64,000 nucleotides of DNA from positions 62,001 to 126,000 of the forward strand of contig NZ_JAATWC010000007.1 of the NCBI RefSeq assembly GCF_012979235.1. Direction: 5' to 3'. The stretch is from Dissulfurirhabdus thermomarina (GTDB taxonomy: Bacteria; Desulfobacterota; Dissulfuribacteria; Dissulfuribacterales; Dissulfurirhabdaceae). This document shows, piece by piece, positions 26,438 through 35,249 of this stretch. The notes under the pieces are model-generated. The model was not told where the DNA came from. It saw only the letters and a list, made by a program, of their open reading frames with translations, and made no database searches. The position numbers were made by a program, and so were the translations under genes. The stretch's first letter is position 1, and every line of letters begins with the position of its first letter.

Positions 26438-26482
26438 TTGACAAAGCGGGCGCAGTTTGGAAACCATGCAATCTTATTGCAT
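26438..26482 (+). promoter_or_regulatory. acs promoter region with a perfect palindrome
   Basis: A perfect -35 TTGACA (26438-26443) has only a weak -10 at 17-18 bp. Just downstream is a perfect 7+3+7 inverted repeat, ATGCAAT-CTT-ATTGCAT (26466-26482), 38 bp before the acs ATG. Its place over or just after the start site suggests an operator. The regulator is unknown. Confidence 0.5.
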
Positions 26483-26520
26483 TGGGTCCGCCGCCGTGCC
26501 TCATCCACAGGAGTCGCGTC

Positions 26521-28512
26521 ATGAGTGACAAGTCCACCAACATCGAAAGCCTTCTCAAGGAGAAACGCATCTTCGAGCCCCCCGAGGAGGGACGGGCCGC
26601 GGCCTGGGTGAAGAGTCTCGACGAATACCGGGCCCACTACCGGCGGTCCATGGAAGACCCGGAGGGCTTCTGGGGGGACCGCGCCCGCGAGCTCGTCACC
26701 TGGGACCGGCCGTGGGACAAGGTCCTCGAGGCCGACTTCCACGAGCCGTCCATCCGCTGGTTCTCGGGCGCCCGGCTCAACGTGGCCGCCAATTGCCTCG
26801 ACCGGCACCTCGCCGTCGGCCGGCGCAACAAGGCCGCCCTCGTCTGGCAGGGCGAGCCCGAGGACGACGTCCGGGTCTACACCTACCAGCGGCTTCACAC
26901 CGAGGTCTGCCGCTTCGCCAACGTCCTCCGCAAGATGGGGGTCGGAAAGGGCGACCGGGTCTCCATCTACCTCCCCATGATCCCGGAACTCCCCATCGCC
27001 ATGCTGGCCTGCGCCCGGATCGGCGCCGTCCACAGCGTGGTCTTCGCCGGCTTCAGCGCTCACAGCCTCGAAAACCGCATCCGCGACTGCGAGGCCAAGG
27101 TCCTGGTCACCGCTGACGCCGTGCTCCGGGCCGGTCGGACCATCCCGCTCAAGCCCAACGCCGACGAGGCCCTGCGCAACTGCCCCTCGGTCAGCCGCTG
27201 CATCGTGGTGCGCCGGGCGGGCAACGAGGTGGCCATGGAGCCGGGGCGGGATTCCTGGTGGCACGACGAGATGGCCGCCGACGACATCACCGACCGGTGC
27301 GAGCCCGAGTCCATGGACGCGGAGGACATCCTCTTCATCCTCTACACCAGCGGCAGCACCGGGAAGCCCAAGGGGGTGATCCACACCACCGGCGGTTACC
27401 TCACCTACGCCGCCCACACCACCCAGTGGGTCTTCGACCTCAAGGACGACGACATCTTCTGGTGCACCGCCGACATCGGCTGGATCACCGGGCATACCTA
27501 CATCGTCTACGGCCCGCTGGCCCTCGGGGGTACCTCCCTCATGTTCGAGGGGGTCCCCACCTGGCCCGCCCCGGACCGTTTCTGGCAGGTGGTGGAGAAG
27601 TTCAAGGTGGACATCTTCTACACCGCCCCCACCGTCATCCGGGCCCTCATGCGGGAGGGCGTGGAGTGGACCCGGAAGCGGGATCTGTCCTCCCTGCGGC
27701 TTTTGGGCAGCGTGGGCGAGCCCATCAACCCGGAGGCCTGGATGTGGTACCACCAGCACGTGGGCGGCGGCCGCCTGCCCATCGTGGACACCTGGTGGCA
27801 GACCGAGACGGGGGGCATCCTGATATCGGCCCTCCCCTATGCCACCCCCCTCAAGCCGGGCTCGGCCACCCTGCCGCTGCCCGGCGTGGACGCCGACGTC
27901 TTCCGCGAGGAGGGGACGCCGGCGCCGCCGAACGAGGGCGGCCACCTGGTGGTCAAGCGGCCGTGGCCCGGGATGCTCCGGGGCGTCTTCGGCGACCCCG
28001 AGCGCTTCCGCACCACCTATTTCGAGCGTTTCCCCGGGGTGTACGACGCCGGCGACGGCGCCCGGAAGGACGAGGACGGCTACTTCTGGATCATGGGCCG
28101 CCTCGACGACGTGATCAACGTCTCGGGTCACCGGCTCGGGACCGCCGAGATCGAGTCCGCCCTGGTGGCTCACCCCGCGGTGGCCGAGGCCGCCGTGGTG
28201 GGGATGCCGCACCCCGTCAAGGGGCAGACCATCTACGCCTACGTCATCCTCAAGGCGGGCGTGGAGGGGACGGACGAGCTTCGGGCCGAACTCCGCACCC
28301 ACGTCCGGAAGGAGATCGGGCCCATCGCCTCCCCCGAGGTGATCCAGTTCTCCTCCGGGCTGCCCAAGACCCGGAGCGGCAAGATCATGCGGCGCATCCT
28401 CCGGAAGATCGCCGCCGGCGACTACGGCGACTTCGGGGACACCTCGACCCTGGCGGACCCGGTGGTGATCGAGGACCTCATGGCCGGGAAGAAGGCGCTG
28501 CTCGGGGAATGA
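26521..28512 (+). CDS. acs: Acetyl-CoA synthetase (AMP-forming)
   Basis: Acs activates acetate to acetyl-CoA through acetyl-AMP. The 663-residue product has the family N-terminus, the P-loop [20 protein letters not shown], the adenylate motifs ([28 protein letters not shown]) and the C-terminal hinge and catalytic lysine in [13 protein letters not shown], the site acetylated in regulated enzymes. Length fits (about 650). ATG 26521 has AGGAG. It overlaps the following hydrolase gene as ATGA. A palindrome upstream suggests local control. Confidence 0.97.
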   Translation: MSDKSTNIESLLKEKRIFEPPEEGRAAAWVKSLDEYRAHYRRSMEDPEGFWGDRARELVTWDRPWDKVLEADFHEPSIRWFSGARLNVAANCLDRHLAVGRRNKAALVWQGEPEDDVRVYTYQRLHTEVCRFANVLRKMGVGKGDRVSIYLPMIPELPIAMLACARIGAVHSVVFAGFSAHSLENRIRDCEAKVLVTADAVLRAGRTIPLKPNADEALRNCPSVSRCIVVRRAGNEVAMEPGRDSWWHDEMAADDITDRCEPESMDAEDILFILYTSGSTGKPKGVIHTTGGYLTYAAHTTQWVFDLKDDDIFWCTADIGWITGHTYIVYGPLALGGTSLMFEGVPTWPAPDRFWQVVEKFKVDIFYTAPTVIRALMREGVEWTRKRDLSSLRLLGSVGEPINPEAWMWYHQHVGGGRLPIVDTWWQTETGGILISALPYATPLKPGSATLPLPGVDADVFREEGTPAPPNEGGHLVVKRPWPGMLRGVFGDPERFRTTYFERFPGVYDAGDGARKDEDGYFWIMGRLDDVINVSGHRLGTAEIESALVAHPAVAEAAVVGMPHPVKGQTIYAYVILKAGVEGTDELRAELRTHVRKEIGPIASPEVIQFSSGLPKTRSGKIMRRILRKIAAGDYGDFGDTSTLADPVVIEDLMAGKKALLGE

Positions 28513-29093
28513 CGGCCGAGGCGGGCGGGCCGCGGACGGGAGGCGGGCGAGCGGCGCCGGAGGCGTGCGGCCTCATCCTCGTGGATCCCCAGGCCCGGCT
28601 CCTCGACGTGGTCTCCAACGGCCGGGAGGTGGTGCAGCGGATGGCCCTCCTGGCCCGGGCCGCCGCCGTCCTCCGGGTGCCCGCCCTGGTGACCACGCAG
28701 TATGCCAGGGGGCTCGGCGGGCTGGACCCGGCCCTCGATGCCCTCCTGGCGGAGGTCCCGCGGGTCGACAAGGTGGAGTTCGACGCCCTCGAGGCCCCCG
28801 GGGTGCAGGAGGTCCTCGGTTCCTGGCCCCGGTCGGTGGAGACCCTGGTGCTGGCCGGTGTCGAGGCCCATATCTGCGTGGCGCAGACCGCCCTCGGCGC
28901 CCTGGCGGCCGGCTACCGCGTCTGGATGGTGGCGGACGCCGCGGGGTCCCGGGATCCGGCCCACGCGGAGTGGGCCTTCCGCCGGGTCGCCGCGGCCGGC
29001 GGGCTGGTCGGCCCGGCGGAGATGCTGGTCTACGAGTGGCTCGGCCGGGCGGGGACGCCGGCCTTCAAGGCCCTGCATCCCCACCTCGTCTGA
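28509..29093 (+). CDS. Isochorismatase-family cysteine hydrolase
   Basis: This is a 194-residue alpha/beta hydrolase of the isochorismatase/nicotinamidase superfamily. The catalytic triad is visible: Asp in [12 protein letters not shown], Lys in VDKVEFDAL, and Cys in [13 protein letters not shown]. The substrate is unknown; the members most like this (about 185 residues, YcaC-like) are mostly uncharacterised. It starts with ATG inside the acs stop (ATGA), so it is translationally coupled to acs, which may point to removal of an acyl or amide by-product, but that is only an inference. Confidence 0.88.
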   Translation: MTAEAGGPRTGGGRAAPEACGLILVDPQARLLDVVSNGREVVQRMALLARAAAVLRVPALVTTQYARGLGGLDPALDALLAEVPRVDKVEFDALEAPGVQEVLGSWPRSVETLVLAGVEAHICVAQTALGALAAGYRVWMVADAAGSRDPAHAEWAFRRVAAAGGLVGPAEMLVYEWLGRAGTPAFKALHPHLV

Positions 29094-29105
29094 CCGGGGG
29101 CGCCG

Positions 29106-31094
29106 TTACGGCCAGTCGAGCTTGAGGACGTTCTCCCGGGCGTCCACCTTTCGGACCGTCACCTCCACGGCGTCGCCCACCGGGTAGTGGCGCCCGGGCC
29201 GGCGCGGCAGTTCCCCCACCATGAGGTAGTCTTCCAGCAACACCAGGACGCGGCGGGGTCCGCTCTCCAGCACCCGGCCGCGGAGCCGGGCGGGGGCGCG
29301 TTGCTCCAGGTGCCGGAGGATCCAGTAGCGGACCCGGGCCTGGCGGGCGGCGGCGGCCTTGCGGAGCCCCTCGCCCAGCACGGCCCCGTAACGGGCCAGG
29401 TCCTCCGGCCCGTGGAGCGGCCGCCCGTCCCTGAGGGTGGACGCGATCTGCTGCTGCATGAGGAGGTCCAGCGCCCGGCGCAGGGGCGAGGTCACCGTGG
29501 TGTAGGCGGCCACGCCGAGCCCGTGGTGGAACTCGGGTTCCGGGCCGAGGACGCCCCGGCTGATGAGGCGCCGCTGGCGGAAGTTGGCCACGAGGTCCGT
29601 CTCGATGCCGTCGATGAGGCGCTGCTTCGGCGGCGGCTGGCTGCGGAAGAGTCCCGGGATCCGGTGATCCCGGAGGAACGCGGCGGCCAGGCTGTTGGCC
29701 AGGATCATGCATTCGGCCACCAGGAACCGCGAGGGACCGGGCTCCTCCACCGAGACGTGAACCGTGCCGTCCGGGTCCACCCGGATGACGAGGTCCGGGA
29801 TGGGAAGCGGCAGCGCCCCCGCCTCCACGCGGCGGCGCTGAAGCTCCCGGCAGACCCCGTGGAGGGCCTTCAAGGGGCCCTCCGCCGCCAGGCGGGCGTC
29901 GGCCTCCCGGTACCCCAGCCGTTCCCGGATGCGGACGAGGCTCCGGGTGATGCGGTAGTCCCGGAGTTCTCCCTCCGGGGTCAGCCGGGCGAGGAAGGAG
30001 ACCGCCGGCATCTCGGCCCCCTCGCGCAGGCTCCAGGCCTCCTGGGAGAGGACCTCCGGCAGCATGGGGAGGCGCTGGTCCGGGAGGTAGATGCTGGTCC
30101 CCCGGGCCATGGCCTCCTCGAAGGCGGGCGAGCCGGGTGGGAGGCGGAGACCGATGTCGGTGATGTGGACGCCCACCTCGAGGCCCTCCGCCCACGGGCG
30201 CAGGCTCAGGGCGTCGTCGAGGTCTTGGCTCTCCGGGGCGTCCACGGTGAAGGTGTCGAGGTCCCGGAGGTCTTCGCGTCCGTCCGGTTCGGTGGGGGCG
30301 GCGGCCAGGCGCCGGGCCTCGGCCTCGACCTCGGCGGAGAAGTCCGCCTGGAGGTCGAGGCGGAGGAGTTCCAGGTTTTCGTCCCTGGAGAAGACCCCGG
30401 CCCGGACCAGGGTCTCGAAGGCCCCCGCCGGGGAGGCCCGGTGCACGGTCTTCAAGACCTGCCGGGCCTCGGCCGCGTGAGGGGCCTCGTCCCCGTGGAG
30501 GCAGTAGCCGCGGAGGGCCTCGGTCCAGAACCGGACCTGCTCCGGGTCGAGGCCCGGCGGCGGCGCGCCTTGTCCCCAGAGGGCCTGGAGCCAGGCCGAG
30601 CCGGCGGAGAGACGCGCGGCGCGCTCGGCCTCCTGGCGCCGCCTTTCCAGCGAGCGGGCCACCTCCTCGGGGGATCGGACCTGGATGGCGCCGTCCCGGA
30701 ACTTGAAGTGGACCTGCTCCGTGATGACGGCCCGGATGAGGGCGGCGGCGTGGTCGTCGGAGACGGGGCCGGAGAAGGCGAGCCCGGCCAGCTCCGCCGG
30801 CGACCAGGCGGGCCTTTCGTCGTGGACCAGGTTCCAGAGCTCCACGATGTCCACCCGGGCGGCCAGCGCGTCGCGGCGTTCCCAGATCCGGCGGAGCCGG
30901 TCCAGGTGCTCCTCGCGGGTCCCGGCCGGCAGGCGCTGCCGGGAGACGTGCAGGAAGCGGTTCGGGGCCAGGTTCACCTCGCGGCCGAGGTGGGTCAGGA
31001 CGTGGCTCCGCGCCCCCTTCCGCCCCAGGCAGAGGCCGCAGATGAACCGCTGCGCCTCCAGGTATTCCACCACCTGGCCGATATCGAGGGTCAT
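29106..31094 (-). CDS. RNB-domain ribonuclease (RNase II/R superfamily)
   Basis: The 662-residue protein has an unusual N-terminal region (1-270) that starts VVEYLEAQRFICGLCLGRKG with a CxxC pair (Cys19, Cys22) and lacks obvious cold-shock domains. The RNB core from about residue 275 has the metal-binding aspartates in DAPESQDLDDALSL (Asp285, 291, 293, 294), then HITDIGLRLPPGSPAFEEA, ISRGVLG and TSPLRRALDLLMQQQI. A C-terminal S1-like segment ends the protein. It should degrade RNA 3' to 5' in the cytoplasm. It resembles the shorter RNB proteins of delta-type bacteria, not classic RNase R. Nothing upstream on its strand overlaps it. Confidence 0.88.
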   Translation of the reverse strand: MTLDIGQVVEYLEAQRFICGLCLGRKGARSHVLTHLGREVNLAPNRFLHVSRQRLPAGTREEHLDRLRRIWERRDALAARVDIVELWNLVHDERPAWSPAELAGLAFSGPVSDDHAAALIRAVITEQVHFKFRDGAIQVRSPEEVARSLERRRQEAERAARLSAGSAWLQALWGQGAPPPGLDPEQVRFWTEALRGYCLHGDEAPHAAEARQVLKTVHRASPAGAFETLVRAGVFSRDENLELLRLDLQADFSAEVEAEARRLAAAPTEPDGREDLRDLDTFTVDAPESQDLDDALSLRPWAEGLEVGVHITDIGLRLPPGSPAFEEAMARGTSIYLPDQRLPMLPEVLSQEAWSLREGAEMPAVSFLARLTPEGELRDYRITRSLVRIRERLGYREADARLAAEGPLKALHGVCRELQRRRVEAGALPLPIPDLVIRVDPDGTVHVSVEEPGPSRFLVAECMILANSLAAAFLRDHRIPGLFRSQPPPKQRLIDGIETDLVANFRQRRLISRGVLGPEPEFHHGLGVAAYTTVTSPLRRALDLLMQQQIASTLRDGRPLHGPEDLARYGAVLGEGLRKAAAARQARVRYWILRHLEQRAPARLRGRVLESGPRRVLVLLEDYLMVGELPRRPGRHYPVGDAVEVTVRKVDARENVLKLDWP

Positions 31095-31104
31095 GGGGCT
31101 CCGG

Positions 31105-31809
31105 TCAGGGCAGGCGGCGGCGGAGGTCGGCCAGGGCCGCTTCGAGCCCCATGCGCGCCAGCTCGGCCGCCGTCAGCCAACGCACGGCCCGGCGGCGGTA
31201 GGTGTCCAGGGCCAGGAGGTTCTCGGACACGGGCTTCTGGGTCTCGTCGAAGGCGGCCCGCCACAGCACGGCCCCGTCCGCCACCCGGATGAGGTGCAGG
31301 TTGAAGGCCACCGAGGCCGGCCTCCGGACGCCGTAGGCCGTCCCCTCCCGCTCCGAGAAGCGGAAGAGCTTCACGTAGAGCACCGCGTCGGCGCCGAGCT
31401 CCCGGCCGAAGGCCCGGATGAGCCGGAGCTGGGTGGCCTTGACGTCCGCCGCCAGGAGGGCGCCCAGGAGCCCGAGGCACCGGCCCTCCGGCACCGGCCG
31501 GAAGCGGGGATCGCCCTCCACGAGCTCGAAGAGGACGCGGGTCACCGCCTCGGCCTGTTCCGGGTTGACCTCGGAGGCGGCGAAGGTGGTGTCGCTCAGG
31601 GCGCAGGTGGCCTTTTCCTGTCCCGGGCGCACGGAGGCCCGGTCCACCGGGAGGACGGCGATCCGGGACAGGTCGGGAAGGGGCGGCCCGGGGGCCGGCC
31701 GGGTGCGGGCGCAGCCCGCGGCCAGGGCCATGGCCATGGCCAGGGCCATGGCCAGGGCCAGGGCGGGGGGCGGGCCGGGACGGCCGGTGCGAGACGGGTG
31801 TGCGGCCAC
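31105..31809 (-). CDS. Lipoprotein, LpoB/CsgG-like character
   Basis: The 234-residue protein has a signal peptide ending in the lipobox LAAGC at residue 33, so it is a predicted lipoprotein. The mature part starts RIAVLPVDRASV and contains ELGADAVLYVKLFRFSE and VAFNLHLIRVADGAVLWRA, a pattern seen in LpoB/CsgG/TolB-N type lipoproteins that bind envelope partners. The hydrophobic core of the signal peptide is encoded by a perfect 6-bp repeat. GTG start with AAGGAG. It follows hisB by 27 bp on the same strand. The function is not known. Confidence 0.75.
   Translation of the reverse strand: MAAHPSRTGRPGPPPALALAMALAMAMALAAGCARTRPAPGPPLPDLSRIAVLPVDRASVRPGQEKATCALSDTTFAASEVNPEQAEAVTRVLFELVEGDPRFRPVPEGRCLGLLGALLAADVKATQLRLIRAFGRELGADAVLYVKLFRFSEREGTAYGVRRPASVAFNLHLIRVADGAVLWRAAFDETQKPVSENLLALDTYRRRAVRWLTAAELARMGLEAALADLRRRLP
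31720..31764 (-). repeat. Hexanucleotide repeat in a signal-peptide coding region
   Basis: About 7.5 units of GGCCA[GT] in tandem (minus strand GCC-MTG) encode an Ala-Leu/Met array in the hydrophobic core of the lipoprotein signal peptide. Unit gain or loss keeps the reading frame but changes core length. Confidence 0.85.
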
Positions 31810-31836
31810 GCGGGAGACTCCTTTCTCTCGGGGCGC

Positions 31837-32424
31837 CTAGAGGGTCCCCTTGGAGGAGAGGGGGCCCTTGAGCCGGGGATCCAGCCCGGTGCCTTGGTCC
31901 ATGGCCCGGCCGAGGGCCTTGAAGACGGCCTCGGCCATGTGGTGGCCGTTGCCCCCGTAGGGGACCTCCACGTGGAGGGTGAGCCCCGCGTTCACGGCCA
32001 GGGCCCTGAGGAACTCCTCCACCAGCTCCAGGTCGAACCCGCCCACGGTGGGCGCCGGGAACTTCGCCCGGAACCGCAGGTAGGGGCGCCGGCAGAAGTC
32101 CACCGTCGCCCGGGCGAGGGCGTCTTCCATGGGGACCACCGCGTGGCCGAAGCGCCGCAGGCCGTGGAAGTCCCCCAGGGCCTCGCGCATGGCCCGCCCG
32201 AGGCAGATCCCCACGTCTTCCACCGTGTGGTGGCCGTCCACCTCGATGTCGCCCCGGGCCTGGACCTCCAGGTCGAAAAAGCCGTGGACCGCCCAGAGGG
32301 TGAGCATGTGGTCGAAGAAGGGGAGGCCCGTGGCCACGGAGGCATCGCCCCGCCCGTCCACGTTCAGGGCGACCCGGATGTCGGTCTCGGCGGTGGTGCG
32401 CTGGATGGTGCTGGTGCGGTCCAT
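31837..32424 (-). CDS. hisB: Imidazoleglycerol-phosphate dehydratase
   Basis: HisB dehydrates IGP to imidazole-acetol phosphate, step seven of histidine synthesis. The 195-residue monofunctional form shows the duplicated His-rich metal sites: FFDHMLTLWAVHGFF with GDIEVDGHHTVEDVGICLG, and VEEFLRALAVNAGLTLHV with GNGHHMAEAVFKALGRA. Length is the usual one. ATG 32424 has GGGGGA close by and gives the family start MDRTSTIQRTTAETDI. Another histidine gene, hisD, lies 29 kb away, so the pathway is split into separate loci. Confidence 0.96.
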   Translation of the reverse strand: MDRTSTIQRTTAETDIRVALNVDGRGDASVATGLPFFDHMLTLWAVHGFFDLEVQARGDIEVDGHHTVEDVGICLGRAMREALGDFHGLRRFGHAVVPMEDALARATVDFCRRPYLRFRAKFPAPTVGGFDLELVEEFLRALAVNAGLTLHVEVPYGGNGHHMAEAVFKALGRAMDQGTGLDPRLKGPLSSKGTL

Positions 32425-32587
32425 TCGGTCCCCCTTCCAACCCCTTGCCATGAAAGGCGTTTTTCGTCCTTGTTCAAGCCTCCCGTTCCGGACGCCGAAT
32501 AGAACGGTGTGGCCCGCCATCGGGCCGACACGGGCCGGGAGGACGAGGTGAAATATTTTCCCCTCTTATTTCAATATATTGCGGCTT

Positions 32588-32622
32588 GCCGGGCCGTCTT
32601 CTCCCCGAAGGGCCGGCCCGGC
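32588..32622 (+). promoter_or_regulatory. Strong hairpin at the 5' end of a hypothetical gene
   Basis: GCCGGGCC (32588-32595) pairs perfectly with GGCCCGGC (32615-32622), with a second inner stem CTTC/GAAG. The hairpin ends 4 nt before the ribosome-binding site GAGGTGG of the following gene. An AT-rich tract (about 32550-32580) precedes it. It has no T-tract and could tune translation. Confidence 0.45.
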
Positions 32623-32639
32623 GGATGAGGTGGCCCGCT

Positions 32640-32969
32640 GTGCCCCGGCGAAAGAAGCGACCTCTTCCTGACATCCGGCCCCTCATCGCGCCTCTCCAGG
32701 AAGAGTTCCAGGTCCGGTTCTTCTCCCTCCAGGAGATCCCCCAGGCGGTGGCCTGGGCGGAGCGGGGGCACATCGCCATCCACGAGAACTACCATAGCCG
32801 CCGGCGCCGTTCTTTTCACGTCATCTGCGGGCGGCGGGACAACCTGGTGCGCTTCTGCGAGCGGCTCGGCGTCTCCCCCGAGTGCATGACGGCCTCGGAG
32901 TACTTCCGGTTCTGGCACCTGACCTGGTTCCCGGAGCCGGAGGGGCGGCCGCCCGGCCGGCCCTGCTAG
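32640..32969 (+). CDS. Hypothetical basic protein
   Basis: The 109-residue product is unrecognised. It begins with a basic patch (PRRKKRPLPDIRPL), then a helix-rich part with EEFQVRFFSLQEIPQAVAWAE, HENYHSRRRRSFHVICG and EYFRFWHLTWFPEP; no signal peptide is present. Codon usage matches its neighbours, and the aromatic and charged composition argues for a real protein. I chose GTG 32640 because GAGGTGG lies 7 nt upstream; an ATG at 32625 sits at the foot of a hairpin with no such site. It is convergent with the DsrE gene and shares a CTAG stop with it. Confidence 0.6.
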   Translation: MPRRKKRPLPDIRPLIAPLQEEFQVRFFSLQEIPQAVAWAERGHIAIHENYHSRRRRSFHVICGRRDNLVRFCERLGVSPECMTASEYFRFWHLTWFPEPEGRPPGRPC

Positions 32970-33313
32970 GCCCGGACGTAGCACCAGCCGTCGGCCTGGC
33001 GGTCGGCCAGGGCCCGGACGGCGGCGGGGACGGTGCCGAAGACGTCGGGCAGCCGCTCCCTGGGGATCTCGAACCGCCGCAGGGAGTTCTCGCACAGGTA
33101 GATCTCGCCGCCGTCGAGCTTGAGCTGCCGAAGGTGCTGGAAGAGCTTCGGGTCGCAGGCGGTGCACCGGGTGACGGCCCGGTCGTTGGCGATGACGGCC
33201 ACCCGGAGGTCTTCCCCTTCCGCCCTGGTCTTCAAGAAGTTCAGGGCGTTGGCCACGGCGACCTCCCAGCGCTCGGGCTCGGGGACGTGGATGACGAGCT
33301 TTCGGGTCTTCAT
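32966..33313 (-). CDS. DsrE-family protein
   Basis: This is a 115-residue product of the DsrE/DsrF-like fold: a short Rossmann-type protein with RKLVIHVPEP at strand 1, LRVAVIANDRAVTRC at strand 3 and GGEIYLCENSLRRF. Cys50, Cys53 and Cys74 are candidates for persulfide carriage as in sulfur-relay DsrE proteins, though the classic DsrE active-site cysteine cannot be placed with confidence. It follows ilvD by 24 bp on the same strand. A role in sulfur trafficking, perhaps supplying Fe-S cluster enzymes such as IlvD, is possible inference. Confidence 0.8.
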   Translation of the reverse strand: MKTRKLVIHVPEPERWEVAVANALNFLKTRAEGEDLRVAVIANDRAVTRCTACDPKLFQHLRQLKLDGGEIYLCENSLRRFEIPRERLPDVFGTVPAAVRALADRQADGWCYVRA

Positions 33314-33337
33314 GGGGTCTCTCCGGTCCTCCTGCGC

Positions 33338-34999
33338 CTAGTCCGGGAGCACGGCGCCGGTGGCGCCGCTTCCCACCTGCCGGGCATAGCGGGCGAGGTA
33401 GCCCGTCCGGACCCGGGGCGGCCGGGGCCGCCAGCGCTTTCGGCGCCGGGCCAGTTCCGCCTCGGGCACGCGGAGTTCGAGCTTGCGCCCGGGGATGTCG
33501 ATGGCGATGGTGTCGCCTTCCTGCACCAGGGCCACGGGGCCGCCTTCCGCGGCCTCGGGCGAGACGTGCCCGATGGCGGCGCCCTTGGTGCCCCCGCTGA
33601 AGCGGCCGTCGGTGATGAGGGCCACGTCCCGGTCGAGGCCCATGCCGACGATGGCGGCGGTGGGGGAGAGCATCTCGGGCATGCCCGGGCCGCCCTTGGG
33701 GCCCTCGTACCGGATGACCACCACGTCGCCCTTGCGGATGCGGCCGGCGAGGATGGCCTTGTAGGCCTCGTCCTCCGAGTCGAAGACCCGCGCCGGCCCC
33801 TGGTGGCGGAGCATCCTTTCGTCCACGGCGGCCTGTTTCACCACGGCGCCCTGGGGGGCGAGGTTCCCGTACAGGATGGCGATGCCGCCCTCCTGGTGGT
33901 AGGGGTCGGTGACCGGCCGGATGATCCCGGGGTCCCGCACCGCGGCCTCCTTCACGTTGGCCCACACCGTCCGCCCGGTGACCGTCATGGCCCGCTTGTG
34001 GAGGCCGCCGATCTCGGCCAGGGACCTCAGGACGGCGGGGATGCCGCCGGCGAGGTGGAGATCCTGGAGGCTGTGGGGCCCGGCGGGGATGAGGTTGCAC
34101 AGGTGGGGGGTGCGGCGGCTCACCTCGTTGAATCTCTCCAGCGGGAGCCGCACCCGGGCCTCCCGCGCGATGGCCGGTACGTGGAGCACGGTGTTGGTGG
34201 AGCATCCGAGGGCCATGTCCACCGCCATGGCGTTTTCGAAGGCGGCGCGGGTGGCGATGGCGCGGGGCCGGAGGTCCTCGGCCACCATCTCGACGATGCG
34301 CCGGCCCGTGGCCTTGGCCAGCCGCAGCCGCGCCGCGCTGACCGCCGGGATGGTGCCGTTGCCGGGCAGGGCCAGCCCCAGGGCCTCGGTGAGGCAGTTC
34401 ATGGAGTTGGCGGTGAACATGCCGGCGCACGAGCCGCAGGTGGGGCAGGCCTCGTCTTCCAGCTCCGCCAGGTCGCGCCGGGAGATCTCGCCGGCCTTCA
34501 CCCGGCCGACCCCCTCGAAGACGCTGATGAGGTTGACCGGGTGCCCCCGCCAGGAGCCGGTCAGCATGGGGCCGCCGCTGACGGCGATGGCCGGGATGTC
34601 CAGGCGGAGCATGGCCATGAGCATCCCGGGGGTGACCTTGTCGCAGCTCGGGATGAGGACGAGGCCGTCGAAGGGATGGGCCTGCGCCATGAGTTCCACG
34701 GAATCGGCGATGAGCTCCCGGCTGGCCAGGGAATAGCGCATGCCGAGGTGGTTCATGGCGATGCCGTCGCAAACCCCGATGCCGCCGAACTCCACCGGCG
34801 TTCCGCCCGCCATGCGGATGCCCGCCTTGACCGCCTCGGCCACCTGGCGCAGGTGCACGTGGCCCGGGATGATCTCGTTGAAGGAGTTGGCGACGCCGAT
34901 GAGCGGCCGCCGGATCTCCTCGTCGGTGTAGCCCATGGCCTTGAAGAGGGAGCGGTGCGGGGCCCGCTCCAGGCCCTTTTTCATCCTGTCGCTTCGCAT
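33338..34999 (-). CDS. ilvD: Dihydroxy-acid dehydratase
   Basis: IlvD dehydrates 2,3-dihydroxy acids in valine, isoleucine and CoA precursor synthesis. The 553-residue product has the Fe-S ligands in [12 protein letters not shown] and [16 protein letters not shown] and the substrate loop [15 protein letters not shown]. At the place where [2Fe-2S] enzymes have PCN.H it reads IPGHVHL, without the extra cysteine, so it is probably of the E. coli-like [4Fe-4S], oxygen-sensitive type. ATG 34999 has AAGGGGTG. It heads a two-gene unit with the DsrE protein and has its own promoter. Confidence 0.96.
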   Translation of the reverse strand: MRSDRMKKGLERAPHRSLFKAMGYTDEEIRRPLIGVANSFNEIIPGHVHLRQVAEAVKAGIRMAGGTPVEFGGIGVCDGIAMNHLGMRYSLASRELIADSVELMAQAHPFDGLVLIPSCDKVTPGMLMAMLRLDIPAIAVSGGPMLTGSWRGHPVNLISVFEGVGRVKAGEISRRDLAELEDEACPTCGSCAGMFTANSMNCLTEALGLALPGNGTIPAVSAARLRLAKATGRRIVEMVAEDLRPRAIATRAAFENAMAVDMALGCSTNTVLHVPAIAREARVRLPLERFNEVSRRTPHLCNLIPAGPHSLQDLHLAGGIPAVLRSLAEIGGLHKRAMTVTGRTVWANVKEAAVRDPGIIRPVTDPYHQEGGIAILYGNLAPQGAVVKQAAVDERMLRHQGPARVFDSEDEAYKAILAGRIRKGDVVVIRYEGPKGGPGMPEMLSPTAAIVGMGLDRDVALITDGRFSGGTKGAAIGHVSPEAAEGGPVALVQEGDTIAIDIPGRKLELRVPEAELARRRKRWRPRPPRVRTGYLARYARQVGSGATGAVLPD

Positions 35000-35061
35000 G
35001 ATTCACCCCTTTGCGGGAGGCCCGGCCGGCGCGGCGGGCCGGATCCTCCCCGTTTCGTCCC

Positions 35062-35089
35062 ACTTTACCCCGGATTTCGGCCCTGCCAA
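35062..35089 (-). promoter_or_regulatory. Candidate ilvD promoter
   Basis: On the minus strand TTGGCA (35084-35089), a 16 bp spacer and TAAAGT (35062-35067). The leader to ilvD would be about 55 nt. Confidence 0.5.
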
Positions 35090-35215
35090 GGGTCGGCGCC
35101 CGGGCGGCCCCGCAAAGGGATGGCGTGGGGCGAAAGTGCCGCTTTTTTTGTTTAAAGAAGTTGCGGCCGAATATCGATAACGAGACTGCAAGGGGGTCTT
35201 GTGTGCGTTTTTCCC

Positions 35216-35249
35216 TTGCCAACGAGGCGTTTCTTGGCTATGGAATAGC
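35216..35249 (+). promoter_or_regulatory. Candidate promoter and operator of the M23 peptidase gene
   Basis: TTGCCA (35216-35221), 17 bp, TATGGA (35239-35244). The inverted repeat GCTAT-GGA-ATAGC (35237-35249) overlies the -10, a typical repressor position. The same DNA also fits GG-N10-GC spacing, but too poorly elsewhere for a sigma-54 call. Confidence 0.45.

Noticed and set aside
35236-35249. GG-N10-GC spacing in TTGGCTATGGAATAGC as a sigma-54 promoter
   Set aside because: Only TGGC and GC match. The sigma-70 reading TTGCCA-17-TATGGA and the inverted repeat explain the site better.
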